A stretch of 64,000 nucleotides of DNA from Rhodobacteraceae bacterium QY30. Its GTDB lineage: Bacteria; Pseudomonadota; Alphaproteobacteria; Rhodobacterales; Rhodobacteraceae. Under the pieces are notes generated by a model. That model did no database searches and was not told the DNA's origin. It saw nothing but the letters and a program-made list of their open reading frames with translations. Every line of letters starts with the position of its first letter. The stretch's first letter is position 1. The DNA is taken from contig CP023454.1 of the NCBI GenBank assembly GCA_002356635.1, positions 3,228,501 through 3,292,500 on the forward strand, in the 5' to 3' direction. Positions 26,313-35,502 of the stretch are shown here, piece after piece. Both the position numbers and the translations under genes were made by a program.

Positions 26313-29300
26313 TCCGCGGCCTCCACTTTTGCGGGCTGGTCCAGCCAGTCCACCTTGTTCATCTTCCGCACGATGACAAATTCATCGCGGTTGCTGCCGA
26401 CGGTGCCGTAGTAGTTGAACCCGTAGGACAGCTGCGCATAGCCGCCGATCATGTGGGTCGGCTTCAGCACCGCCCGCGTGACCGAGTTGTGGATCCCGCC
26501 GCGCTTCTGGGTGATCTGGCTGCCCGGCGTGTTCACGATCTTTTCCTGCGCGTGATACATCAGGCACATGCCGTTCTTCACGCGCTGCGACACCACGGCA
26601 CGGGCCGTCAGGACACCATTGGCGTTCCAGACCTCGATCCAGTCGTTGTCGACGATGCCCGCCGTCCGCGCGTCATCTTCGGAAATCCACACGACAGGCC
26701 CGCCCCGGTTCAGCGTCAGCATCAGCAGGTTGTCGGTATAGGTCGAATGGATGCCCCATTTCTGGTGCGGCGTGATGAAGTTCAGAACGACATGCTTTTC
26801 GCCCGCGCCCAGCGACTTCATCGCATCCGGGCCGGTGGTTTTCAGGTCGACCGGGGGACGCCAGGTCACGAAGCCTTCGCCGAAGGCCAGCATCCACTTG
26901 TGATCCTGGTAAAGCTGCTGGCGCCCCGAAACCGTCCGCCACGGGATCAGTTCGTGCACGTTGGTCCAGCCGGCGTTGTAGCAGACCTCTTCGGATTCGA
27001 TGCCCGACCAGGTGGGCGACGAGATGATCTTGCGCGGTTGGGCCGCGATGTCGCGGAAGCGGATCTTTTCGTCTTCCTTCACCTCGGCCAGGTGGCGGTG
27101 GTCACGGCCCGTCGCCTTCGACAGCGCGTCCCAGGCTTTCACCGCGACCTCGCCGTTGGTTTCCGGCGCCAGCATCAGGATCACCTCGGCCGCGTCGATG
27201 GCGGTGTCGATCCGGGCCAGACCGCGGGTCGCGCCGTCCTCGGTCACGGTGCCGTTCAGCGCCTTCAGGTGATGGACCTCGGTCTTGGTATCCCAGGCGA
27301 TGCCCTTCCCGCCATTTCCGATCTTGTCCATCAACGGCCCAAGCGAGGTGAAGCGCCGGTAAAGGTTCGGGTAGTCCCGTTCCACCGCGATATAGGCCGG
27401 CGCGGTCTTGCCGGGGATCAGGTCGCATTCGCCGGCCTTCCAGTCCCGGACCTGCGCCTGCGCCAGTTCGCCGGGGCTGTCATGTTGCAGCGGCAACTGC
27501 ACCACGTCCGTCTCAACACCCAGATAGCCCGGAACGATGTCCGAGAACTTCTTCGCGATGGACTTGAAGATTTCCCAGTCGGTCTTGCTTTCATAGGCCG
27601 GGTCCACGGCCGCCTGCAGCGGGTGGATGAACGGGTGCATGTCGGACGTGTTCATGTCGTCCTTTTCGTACCAGCTGGCCGTCGGCAGGACGATGTCGGC
27701 GTAGACGGCGGTGGTCGACATGCGGAAGTCGATCGTCACCAAAAGGTCCAGTTTGCCCTCGGGCGCCTTGTCGTGCCAGACCGCCTCGGCGGGTTTCTGG
27801 CGGCCCTCCTGCCCCAGATCCTTGCCCTGCACGCCGTGATCGGTGCCCAGAAGGTGCTTGAGGAAGTATTCATGCCCCTTGCCCGACGACCCCAGCAGGT
27901 TCGACCGCCAGACGAACAGGTTGCGCGGCCAGTTTTCCGGCGCATCCGGGTCTTCGCAGGACATCTGCAGCGCGCCGGATTTCAGGTTTTCCGCCACATA
28001 GGCCGGAATCTCCTTGCCCGCCGCCTTCGCCGCCTTTGCCACCTCCAGCGGGTTGGTCTTCAGCTGCGGGGCAGACGGCAGCCAGCCCATGCGTTCGGCC
28101 TGGATGTTGTAGTCGATCAGCGACAGGTTCTTCCAGTTCCCCGCCGGTGCGGTGGGCGACAGGATTTCCGCCGAGGTCACGGTTTCATAGCGCCACTGGT
28201 CGGTATGGGCATACCAGGCGCTGGTCGAGTTCATGTGCCGCGGCGGACGCGCCCAATCCAGCGCGAAGGCCAGGGGTGTCCAGCCGGTCTGCGGGCGCAG
28301 CTTTTCCTGCCCCACGTAATGCGCCCAGCCGCCGCCCGACTGGCCGACGCAGCCGCACATCACCAGCATGTTGATGACCGCGCGGTAGTTCATGTCCATG
28401 TGGTACCAGTGGTTCATCGCCGCGCCGATGATGACCATGGACCGACCGTTGGTCTTTTCAGCGTTCGAGGCGAATTCCCGCGCCACATGGATGATCTTGT
28501 CGCGCGACACGCCGGTGATCTTTTCCGCCCAGGCGGGCGTGAAGGGCACGTCGGCGTCATAGGAACTGGCAACGTGCTTTCCGCCCAGACCCCGGTCCAG
28601 CGAATAGTTGGCGCACATCAGGTCAAAGACCGTGGCGACATAGGTTTCCCGCCCGTTGGCCAGCGTGATCTTCTTCGCGGGCACATTGCGGGTCAGCACT
28701 TCGGGGTGCGCGCAGACTTCGAACCCATTGGTGGCCGCGCCGCCGAAATAGGGGAAATCGACCCCGACGACCGCGTCATAATCCGAATCCAGAACGTTGC
28801 TCAGCCGCAGGCGGACTTCGGCGCCATCGGCCTTCTGTTCCAGGTTCCACTTGCCGGTTTCGCCCCAGCGGAACCCGATGGAACCATTGGGGACCACGAT
28901 CTTTCCCGTAAGTTCGTCATAGGCGACGGTTTTCCATTCCGGGTTATTGGCCTGCCCCAACCCGCCATCGAAATCCGAGGCGCGAAGCTGCCGCCCGGGG
29001 ACGAAGCTGTCGCCCTTCGGTTCCAGCTCTACCAGCATGGGCATGTCGGAATAGCGGCGGACGTAATCCTCGAAATATTCCGCCTGACGGTCCAGATGGA
29101 ATTCGCGCAGGATGACGTGGCCGAAGGCCATGCCCAGCGCGGCATCGGTGCCCTGCTTGGCATTCAGCCAGATGTCACCGAACTTCGCCGCTTCGGAATA
29201 GTCGGGGCAGATCACCGCCGACTTGGTGCCGCGATAGCGCGCCTCGGTGTAGAAATGCGCGTCAGGCGTCCGGGTCTGCGGAACGTTCGAACCCCAAAGG

Positions 29301-30052
29301 ATCAGGAAGCCCGCGTTATACCAATCGGCGCTTTCGGGAACGTCGGTCTGTTCGCCCCAGGTCTGCGGGCTGGCGGGCGGCAGGTCGCAATACCAGTCGT
29401 AGAACGACATGCAGGTGCCGCCCAGAAGCGACAGGTAGCGCGTTCCAGCCGCGTAGGACACCATCGACATCGCCGGAATGGGCGAAAAGCCGAACACGCG
29501 ATCCGGGCCATATTTCCTGGCCGTGTAGGCGTTTGCGGCGGCGATGATCTCGGTCGCCTCGTCCCAGCTGGCGCGGACGAAACCGCCCTTGCCGCGGGTG
29601 CGGGTGTAGCCCTCGCGCTTTTCGGGGGCATTCTGGATCGCGGTCCAGGCCTCGATCGGGGACATCTTGCGGCGCAGGTCGCGCCACATCCGGTAAAGCT
29701 TGCCGCGGATCAGCGGCGTCTTCACGCGGTTCGCGGAATACAGATACCAGCTGTAGGACGCGCCCCGCGCACAGCCGCGCGGTTCATGGTTCGGCAGATC
29801 GGGCCGGGTGCGCGGATAATCGGTCTGCTGGGTTTCCCAGGTCACGATCCCGGATTTGACGTAGATCTTCCAGGAACAGGAGCCGGTGCAGTTCACCCCG
29901 TGGGTCGAACGGACGATCTTGTCGTGCCGCCAGCGTTCCCGGTAGGCGTCTTCCCAGTCGCGGCTTTCGGTCGTGGTCTGGCCGTGCCCGCCCGAAAAGG
30001 TGTTTTGCCGCAGCGAGGAGAGGAAGTTCAGCCTGTCAAGCAGATGGCTCAT
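26309..30052 (-). CDS. narG: Respiratory nitrate reductase alpha subunit
   Basis: 1247 residues, the normal NarG length. The N-terminal FS0 cluster ligands are in HGVNCTGSCSWKIYVKSG (H-xxx-C-xxx-C) with the last Cys in EPRGCARGASYSWYLY. The molybdenum-ligating Asp is in YDWYCDLPPASPQTWGEQ. The C-terminal dinucleotide-binding region has YNAGWTNVHELIPWRTVSG. It reduces nitrate to nitrite in the cytoplasm using bis-MGD molybdenum. AAGGA lies eight bases before the ATG. narK ends 17 bp upstream, so narKGHJI is one operon. No Tat signal precedes the N-terminus, consistent with the cytoplasm-facing membrane-bound type. Confidence 0.97.
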   Translation of the reverse strand: MSHLLDRLNFLSSLRQNTFSGGHGQTTTESRDWEDAYRERWRHDKIVRSTHGVNCTGSCSWKIYVKSGIVTWETQQTDYPRTRPDLPNHEPRGCARGASYSWYLYSANRVKTPLIRGKLYRMWRDLRRKMSPIEAWTAIQNAPEKREGYTRTRGKGGFVRASWDEATEIIAAANAYTARKYGPDRVFGFSPIPAMSMVSYAAGTRYLSLLGGTCMSFYDWYCDLPPASPQTWGEQTDVPESADWYNAGFLILWGSNVPQTRTPDAHFYTEARYRGTKSAVICPDYSEAAKFGDIWLNAKQGTDAALGMAFGHVILREFHLDRQAEYFEDYVRRYSDMPMLVELEPKGDSFVPGRQLRASDFDGGLGQANNPEWKTVAYDELTGKIVVPNGSIGFRWGETGKWNLEQKADGAEVRLRLSNVLDSDYDAVVGVDFPYFGGAATNGFEVCAHPEVLTRNVPAKKITLANGRETYVATVFDLMCANYSLDRGLGGKHVASSYDADVPFTPAWAEKITGVSRDKIIHVAREFASNAEKTNGRSMVIIGAAMNHWYHMDMNYRAVINMLVMCGCVGQSGGGWAHYVGQEKLRPQTGWTPLAFALDWARPPRHMNSTSAWYAHTDQWRYETVTSAEILSPTAPAGNWKNLSLIDYNIQAERMGWLPSAPQLKTNPLEVAKAAKAAGKEIPAYVAENLKSGALQMSCEDPDAPENWPRNLFVWRSNLLGSSGKGHEYFLKHLLGTDHGVQGKDLGQEGRQKPAEAVWHDKAPEGKLDLLVTIDFRMSTTAVYADIVLPTASWYEKDDMNTSDMHPFIHPLQAAVDPAYESKTDWEIFKSIAKKFSDIVPGYLGVETDVVQLPLQHDSPGELAQAQVRDWKAGECDLIPGKTAPAYIAVERDYPNLYRRFTSLGPLMDKIGNGGKGIAWDTKTEVHHLKALNGTVTEDGATRGLARIDTAIDAAEVILMLAPETNGEVAVKAWDALSKATGRDHRHLAEVKEDEKIRFRDIAAQPRKIISSPTWSGIESEEVCYNAGWTNVHELIPWRTVSGRQQLYQDHKWMLAFGEGFVTWRPPVDLKTTGPDAMKSLGAGEKHVVLNFITPHQKWGIHSTYTDNLLMLTLNRGGPVVWISEDDARTAGIVDNDWIEVWNANGVLTARAVVSQRVKNGMCLMYHAQEKIVNTPGSQITQKRGGIHNSVTRAVLKPTHMIGGYAQLSYGFNYYGTVGSNRDEFVIVRKMNKVDWLDQPAKVEAAE

Positions 30053-30069
30053 CTTGTCGTCCTTTCAGT

Positions 30070-32799
30070 TCAGGTCCGGGCGGCGGCAGAAGGCGCGCGC
30101 TGGCCGTGTTCGATGTCATGCAGAAGTCCGCCGCGCCGGGTGTAGGCGGCCCAGGTCAGAGCCAGGCAGAGGACGTAGAAACCCAGGAACATCCACAGCG
30201 CCCCGATGGGAGAACCGGTGAGGGCAATGGACGACCCATAGGCCTTGGGGATGAAGAAGCCGCCGTAGGCGCCAATCGCGCTGGTGAAGGCGATGATGGC
30301 GGCGCTTTCGCGTTCGGACTGACGGCGCAGCGCCACCGGATCCAGCCCCGGCATCAGGCGCGGCACCTCACGGCCCATGATGACCGGGATCATCTGGAAC
30401 GTGGACGAGTTACCGACCCCGGTGAAGAAGAACAGCGCCATGAAGCAGGCGAAGAAGCCCCAGAACGCACCCGGCTGACCGGCCATTCCGGCAAAGTGGA
30501 TCACGCCGTAAACCGCGACGATCATGCCGATGAAGACCCCGAAGGTGACCCGCCCGCCGCCGAAGCGGTCAGCGATCCAGCCCGTCCCGGCGCGGGCCAG
30601 TGCCCCCACCAGCGGCCCCAGGAAGACGTATTGCAGCGCGTTCACGTCCGGGAACAGGATCTTCGACAGCAGCGGGAAGCCCGCCGAATAGCCGATGAAG
30701 CTGCCAAAGGTGCCGATATACAGGATGCACATCAGCCAGTTGTGCTTGCGGGTAAAGATCACCGCCTGTTCGCGGAAGCTCGCCTTCGCATCGGCGATGT
30801 CATTCATGCCCAGCCAGGCCAGCACGGTCGAGATCAGGACGAACGGCACCCAGACAAAGCCCGCGTTCTGCACCCAAAGCTGCCCGCCCTCGGCCGTCGT
30901 CTGGGGATCGCCCCCCATTGCGCCAAAGACACCGGAGGTGATGACCACGGGCACCAGGAACTGCATGACCGACACGCCAAGGTTCCCAAGGCCCGCGTTC
31001 AGCGCCAGCGCGTTGCCTTTTTCCGCCTTCGGGAAGAAGAAGGCGATGTTCGCCATCGACGAGGCGAAGTTGCCACCGCCAAGGCCGCACAGCAGCGCCA
31101 GCGCCAGGAAGATGACGTAGGGCGTATCGGGGTTCTGCACCGCATAACCGATGCCCAGCGCCGGCAGCAGCAGAGACGCGGTTGAAAGCGTCGTCCAGAG
31201 CCGCCCGCCGAAGATCGGCACCATGAAGCTGTAGAAGATCCGGAGCGTCGCCCCCGACAGCGCCGGCAGCGCGGCAAGCCAGAACAGCTGTTCCGAGGTG
31301 AAGGCAAAGCCGATCGCGGGCAGCTTGGCCACCACCATCGACCAGACCATCCAGACCGAGAAGCCCAGAAGCAGCGCCGGGATCGACAGCCACAGGTTGC
31401 GGCGTGCAACAGCGCGACCTTTTTCAGCCCAGAAAACCGGATCTTCAGGGCGCCAGTCATCCAGCACACGCGGCATGACGATGCCGGTGGCGTCGTGGAC
31501 TTCCTGCAGCTCGGGCAGGCTCGGCAGACGGTCAAGCGCGGTGCCCTGGGCCTGCCGCTCCATCGCGCGGATCGACATGTGCATCCACGAAAGTGAGACG
31601 CCGACAATCAGGAACAGAAGCGCAAAGCAGCTGGTGTAGATGCCCGTCAGGTCCAGCAGCGCACCGAAGACCAGCGGCAGGATGAAACCGCCCAGACCGC
31701 CGATCATGCCCACAAGACCGCCGACGGCGCCGACATGGTGCGGGTAATAGACCGGGATGTGCTTGAACACCGCCGCCTTGCCAAGGCTCATGAAGAAACC
31801 CAGCGCGAACAGCGTGATGACAAAGGGCCAGAGCCCCATCTGGGTGCTGAAGCTGATCGGGCCGTCCTTGCCCTGGATGACGTAATCCGTCGGCGGATAG
31901 GACAGCATGAAAAGGAAGATCAGCGAAAAGCCGAAGCACCAGTACAGAACGGTCCGCGCGCCGAAACGGTCGCTCAGATGGCCGCCATAGGCGCGGAACA
32001 GGCTGGCCGACAGGCTGAAGGCCGCGGCCGACATGCCCGCGGTTTCGACATCGACGTGGTAGACATCAATCAGGTAGTGCGGCAGCCACAGCGCCAGCGC
32101 CACAAAGGCCCCGAAGACGAAGAAGTAGTAAAGCGAGAAGCGCCACACCTGAAGTTTCGCCAGCGGCGCGAATTGCTCGGCCAGGCTCGGGGTCCGCACG
32201 CCCCTGGCGCGGCGCTCGACCAGTTCCGGGTCATCCTTGGCGAACAGGAAGAAGGCCACGCCCATCAGGATCAGCGCCACCGCCCAGACATGGGCGACCC
32301 CCTGCCAGCCATAGGCCACCATCACGAAGGGGGCGACGAACTTCGTCACCGCCGCGCCCACGTTCCCCGCGCCGAAGATGCCCAGCGCCGTGCCCTGCTT
32401 GCCCGCCTCATACCAGCGGGAAACATAGGCCACGCCGATGATGAAGGACCCGCCCGCAAGGCCGATGCCCAGCGCCGCGATCAGGTAGGTCGCGTAGGTC
32501 GAGGCCCAGGTCAGCGCCCAGGTTGCCAGACCCGCAAGGATCATCTGCAGCGAAAAGACCAGCCGCCCGCCAAAACGCTCGGTCCAGACCCCAAGGAACA
32601 GCCGCGTGAGCGAACCCGTCAGGATCGGCGTCGCCACCAGCAGCCCGAACTGGAATTCGGTCAGCGAAAGCTCTTTCTTGATGGCGACGCCGATGATCGA
32701 AAAGATCGTCCAGACGGCGAAACACGCGGTGAATGCTATCGTGCTGAGGGCGAGAGCGCGATTCTGGTCGCCCTTCGACACCTTCGATACGGTTGGCAT
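30070..32799 (-). CDS. narK: Fused NarK1-NarK2 nitrate/nitrite transporter
   Basis: About 909 residues from ATG 32799, which has GGAG six bases upstream. Two full major-facilitator domains lie in tandem. The first is NarK1-like (nitrate/proton symport), with FGLLVATPILTGSLTRL and VGAVGGLVGMIGGLGGF. The second is NarK2-like (nitrate/nitrite antiport), with a second CGLGGGNFASSMANIAFFFP block near residue 610. They are joined by a hydrophilic linker around residues 420-480. A single fused NarK is known from Paracoccus, where both halves contribute to nitrate entry and nitrite release. It is the first gene of the nar operon, behind the FNR-type box at 32875-32888. Confidence 0.95.
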   Translation of the reverse strand: MPTVSKVSKGDQNRALALSTIAFTACFAVWTIFSIIGVAIKKELSLTEFQFGLLVATPILTGSLTRLFLGVWTERFGGRLVFSLQMILAGLATWALTWASTYATYLIAALGIGLAGGSFIIGVAYVSRWYEAGKQGTALGIFGAGNVGAAVTKFVAPFVMVAYGWQGVAHVWAVALILMGVAFFLFAKDDPELVERRARGVRTPSLAEQFAPLAKLQVWRFSLYYFFVFGAFVALALWLPHYLIDVYHVDVETAGMSAAAFSLSASLFRAYGGHLSDRFGARTVLYWCFGFSLIFLFMLSYPPTDYVIQGKDGPISFSTQMGLWPFVITLFALGFFMSLGKAAVFKHIPVYYPHHVGAVGGLVGMIGGLGGFILPLVFGALLDLTGIYTSCFALLFLIVGVSLSWMHMSIRAMERQAQGTALDRLPSLPELQEVHDATGIVMPRVLDDWRPEDPVFWAEKGRAVARRNLWLSIPALLLGFSVWMVWSMVVAKLPAIGFAFTSEQLFWLAALPALSGATLRIFYSFMVPIFGGRLWTTLSTASLLLPALGIGYAVQNPDTPYVIFLALALLCGLGGGNFASSMANIAFFFPKAEKGNALALNAGLGNLGVSVMQFLVPVVITSGVFGAMGGDPQTTAEGGQLWVQNAGFVWVPFVLISTVLAWLGMNDIADAKASFREQAVIFTRKHNWLMCILYIGTFGSFIGYSAGFPLLSKILFPDVNALQYVFLGPLVGALARAGTGWIADRFGGGRVTFGVFIGMIVAVYGVIHFAGMAGQPGAFWGFFACFMALFFFTGVGNSSTFQMIPVIMGREVPRLMPGLDPVALRRQSERESAAIIAFTSAIGAYGGFFIPKAYGSSIALTGSPIGALWMFLGFYVLCLALTWAAYTRRGGLLHDIEHGQRAPSAAART

Positions 32800-32874
32800 G
32801 GCTGACTCCGTGGCCAACGGGGGTACGAATTCCCCGATTGGGCAGAGCCTCATCAGAGGCCCGGGCGCTGGCTG

Positions 32875-32888
32875 TTGATCCAGATCAA
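32875..32888. promoter_or_regulatory. FNR/NarR-type box upstream of narK
   Basis: TTGATCCAGATCAA is a perfect match to the TTGAT-N4-ATCAA operator. Its centre is about 82 bp upstream of the narK ATG. If used at the usual -41.5 position, transcription would start near 32840 and leave a leader of about 40 nt. Both Crp/Fnr proteins encoded next door have the recognition-helix residues that read TTGAT. Confidence 0.85.
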
Positions 32889-32989
32889 CATTCCCGGGGC
32901 GCGGTCGGGCAAAGCGACCGGAATTGACGTACCCGGCGCGTCAACCTGCGGTCCGTCAATCCCGCACCCGGTGTTTGGCACCCTTCCAA

Positions 32990-33003
32990 TTGATGAAAGT
33001 CAA
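32990..33003. promoter_or_regulatory. Second FNR-like box upstream of narR
   Basis: TTGATGAAAGTCAA matches TTGAT-N4-ATCAA except for one base in the right half-site. It lies 48 bp upstream of the GTG proposed for narR and on the far side of the narK box. It could serve narR autoregulation; activation at -41.5 would put the start of transcription only about 13 nt before the GTG, so repression is equally possible. Confidence 0.5.
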
Positions 33004-33050
33004 GTGTTGCTGTAAAATGGATCAAGTCATTGAACGAAAGGGCACGAGTC

Positions 33051-33806
33051 GTGATCGAAGCCATTCCTGCCGACGTGCGTAGCCTGCAACTGTTCGAGGG
33101 CGTCGCGGACGAAACGGTTTGCAACCTGCTGCGCGCGGGCTACGATCAAAGCTTCCCCCCGCTGGTGACATTGATCCAGGAAGGCGCGCCGGCGGATTTC
33201 CTTCATGTTGTCGTCGAAGGCATGGTCGAACTTTTCGCCGGGACCAAGGACCGCGAGGCAACCATGGCCGTCGTGCGCCCCATCTCGACCTTCATCCTGG
33301 CGGCTTCGGTGCGGGATGCGCCCTACCTCATGTCGGCGCGGACGCTGCAACGGTCGCGGATCCTGATGATCCCGTCCGTGAACCTGCGGGCGGCGATGGC
33401 GACGGACAACCGCTTTGCCAGGAACGTCGTGCTGGAACTGGCGGGTTGTTACCGCAGCATGGTGCGGCACACCAAGAACCTGAAGCTGCGCAACACCCGC
33501 GAACGCATCGCGTCCTACATGCTGCGCCAATCACGGCTTCTGGGAAATGTGCCGGGGTTCATCCTGCCGGTCGAAAAGCGGATTCTGGCGTCCTACATGG
33601 GAATGACCCCCGAGAACCTTTCACGCGCCCTGAAATCGCTGGCCGAAGATGGCTGCAAGATTGACGGGCAGCGGGTCATCATCACCGACCGTCCGAAGCT
33701 TGAGGCGCTGGCGGGGCTTTCTCCGCTTCTGGATGGGCCGGACCCCGAAGCGTCACAGGCGGGGGTCAGCCTGCCGCTGCCGGCGACGGATGCCAGGATC
33801 GCTTGA
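33051..33806 (+). CDS. narR: Crp/Fnr-family regulator of the nar operon, NarR type
   Basis: About 251 residues from GTG 33051, chosen because AAAGGG lies eight bases upstream; a TTG at 33030 would add seven residues without a Shine-Dalgarno. An effector-binding beta-roll (ADFLHVVVEGMVELFAG) is followed by a winged helix. The recognition helix reads MTPENLSRALKSLAEDG, giving the E-xx-S-R set of FNR that contacts TTGAT. The N-terminal Cys cluster of FNR is absent, so it is not a [4Fe-4S] oxygen sensor. Position divergent from narK matches NarR of Paracoccus, which activates narKGHJI in response to nitrate/nitrite. The symbol rests on that context plus the missing cysteines. Confidence 0.8.
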   Translation: MIEAIPADVRSLQLFEGVADETVCNLLRAGYDQSFPPLVTLIQEGAPADFLHVVVEGMVELFAGTKDREATMAVVRPISTFILAASVRDAPYLMSARTLQRSRILMIPSVNLRAAMATDNRFARNVVLELAGCYRSMVRHTKNLKLRNTRERIASYMLRQSRLLGNVPGFILPVEKRILASYMGMTPENLSRALKSLAEDGCKIDGQRVIITDRPKLEALAGLSPLLDGPDPEASQAGVSLPLPATDARIA

Positions 33807-33835
33807 TCCTTGCCTGCCCCGCGAAGCCGGGTGGA

Positions 33836-34519
33836 TCAGCCCTTTTCGTCGCCGGTGAAGTCGCGCAGGGTTTCCACGTCCTCGATCCGGGCGATGGTCT
33901 GGCGGATGGTCACGCCATGCGTGCGCAAGCGGGCGAAGGCGCGGCTGAGGCTTTCCGGCGTCATCCCCAGGCGACCGGCGATCAGCGCCTTGTCGTAGGG
34001 CAGCGTCACCTCGCAGGCCCCTGCCGGGCATTGCGCCAGCTCCAGAAGAAACTCCGCCACCCGCTGCGCGCCCGTCCGTGCCTTCAGCGTTTCGACCTGC
34101 GCCACAAGCCCGTTCAGATGCACGAAGGTCGCCGACAGGATCGAGATGGCGATTTCCGGGCTTTCGCGGATCTGGCGCAGCAAGCTGTCGGCTTCGATGC
34201 GGATCAGGCTGCAATCGGTCACGGCTTCGGATGCGACAGGGTAGACATCATGACGGAAGGCCACCGCTTCGCCGAAACTGCGGCCCTTGGTAAAGACGCC
34301 CACCACTGCCTCGGCCCCGTTCGGCGCAAGCCGGTAAAGCTTCACCCAGCCATCCGCGACGATGTAGATCGCGCTGGCCCGCTCACCCTGAAGGAAGATC
34401 GTCTCGCCACGGCTGTAGGTCCGGACACGCGCCTCGGCCAGCACCTTGTCGATCACATGCTCCGGCGCGGAAGACAGCAAAAGCGACCGCCGCGCAATCC
34501 GGGTTTCTTCAAAGTTCAT
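33836..34519 (-). CDS. Crp/Fnr-family transcriptional regulator (second, Dnr/Nnr-like)
   Basis: About 227 residues from ATG 34519; a longer start at 34549 exists. The sensor domain reads YSRGETIFLQGERASAIYIV, then GRSFGEAVAFRHDVYPV. The winged helix has IAGRLGMTPESLSRAFARLR, again with E-xx-S-R for TTGAT half-sites. No Fe-S cysteine cluster is present, so a heme/NO-responsive (Dnr/NnrR-like) or other ligand-sensing role is likelier than direct oxygen sensing. It lies about 97 bp after ubiV on the same strand and may be cotranscribed with ubiTUV. It converges on narR with a 29-bp gap. The likely targets are the two TTGAT boxes in this block. Confidence 0.82.
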   Translation of the reverse strand: MNFEETRIARRSLLLSSAPEHVIDKVLAEARVRTYSRGETIFLQGERASAIYIVADGWVKLYRLAPNGAEAVVGVFTKGRSFGEAVAFRHDVYPVASEAVTDCSLIRIEADSLLRQIRESPEIAISILSATFVHLNGLVAQVETLKARTGAQRVAEFLLELAQCPAGACEVTLPYDKALIAGRLGMTPESLSRAFARLRTHGVTIRQTIARIEDVETLRDFTGDEKG

Positions 34520-34615
34520 CCTGGCGTCCCGATTTTCAATCGACAACACCAGATCGCGGCGAGGATTACCAGCCCGCCACGGCCATTTACTTTGCGTTTT
34601 GCGACGTCCACGCCG

Positions 34616-35500
34616 TCAGGCGCGCACGCCCGACCACTCAACCCCTGCGGAACCCGCCAGGAATCCATCCGAAAGCGGGCCCCGCAGCCGCGCCGCCAAG
34701 GCCTCGGGCGAAAGCCCGCCCGCGATACGGTCGGCATAGCCCCGGCACAGCGCGGCGAAATCCCCCGTTTCGGGCGAAAGCCGAAGCGCGTCCACGCCGG
34801 CGTCGCGCAGGCGTTCGACCTGCCACGCCATGCTGGCCGTGCTTTGGCTCAGCGTCTGGACGCCATTTACCGCCAGGAACTTCTGACCATCCAGCGTTTC
34901 CACATCGCGCCCATCGGGATCTTCGCCGCAGACAAACTGGCAGCTGTCCTTGGCGCGATCGTGCAGCCGCGCATGGTAGCAGCGGCCCGAGATTGCCAGA
35001 GGCAACTTGCCGTGGCCCCAGACTTCGGCGGCGACTCCCAATTCCCGTGCGGCGGCGGCAAGGACGGCAACCGAGGCCAGCGGCAGTTCTGGCGGCAAGC
35101 ACACGCGCACCGCACCGCGCCGCGCCAGCCAGCGCAAGGTGCCTTCGTTATACACGTTGACGAGCGGTCCGACCCAGAAGGGTGCGCCCTCGGGAATATG
35201 CCGGAGCGCGGAAAGGTCATTCACCTCGACCGGCAGTCCCATCCCGATCAGATCGGCGGTCAGGCGCCGTTCGCGTTTCAGCGTGATCAGCGCAAGGCTG
35301 GTCACCGCGACGTCTTTCCCGGCGGCCAGCAGGGTTTCGACCGCCGCGGGGATTTCGTCCTGCCAGAAGGGCAGACGTTTCGAACAGATCACCTCGCCCA
35401 GCACCACGCGGGCCACCGGAGCATCGGCAAGCGACCGGTAGAACTGCCGCACGGCGGCGGCGTCCCAGAAAAAGAAGTTGGGTCCGACGGTCAGGTCCAT
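34616..35500 (-). CDS. ubiV: UbiV, U32-family protein of oxygen-independent ubiquinone synthesis
   Basis: 294 residues from ATG 35500, fixed by a strong GGAGGTGAGC just upstream. It begins LTVGPNFFFWDAAAVRQFY, as UbiV proteins do, and has GRCYHARLHDRAKDSCQFVC, which supplies Cys ligands for a [4Fe-4S] cluster. With UbiU it hydroxylates ubiquinone precursors without O2. It lies 2 bp behind ubiU. The context beside nitrate reductase fits its known role in making ubiquinone for anaerobic respiration. Confidence 0.93.
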   Translation of the reverse strand: MDLTVGPNFFFWDAAAVRQFYRSLADAPVARVVLGEVICSKRLPFWQDEIPAAVETLLAAGKDVAVTSLALITLKRERRLTADLIGMGLPVEVNDLSALRHIPEGAPFWVGPLVNVYNEGTLRWLARRGAVRVCLPPELPLASVAVLAAAARELGVAAEVWGHGKLPLAISGRCYHARLHDRAKDSCQFVCGEDPDGRDVETLDGQKFLAVNGVQTLSQSTASMAWQVERLRDAGVDALRLSPETGDFAALCRGYADRIAGGLSPEALAARLRGPLSDGFLAGSAGVEWSGVRA

Positions 35501-35502
35501 GC

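Noticed and set aside
26297..30145. 1282-codon plus-strand frame over narG
   Set aside because: Antisense shadow of narG, which is certain from its cofactor motifs.
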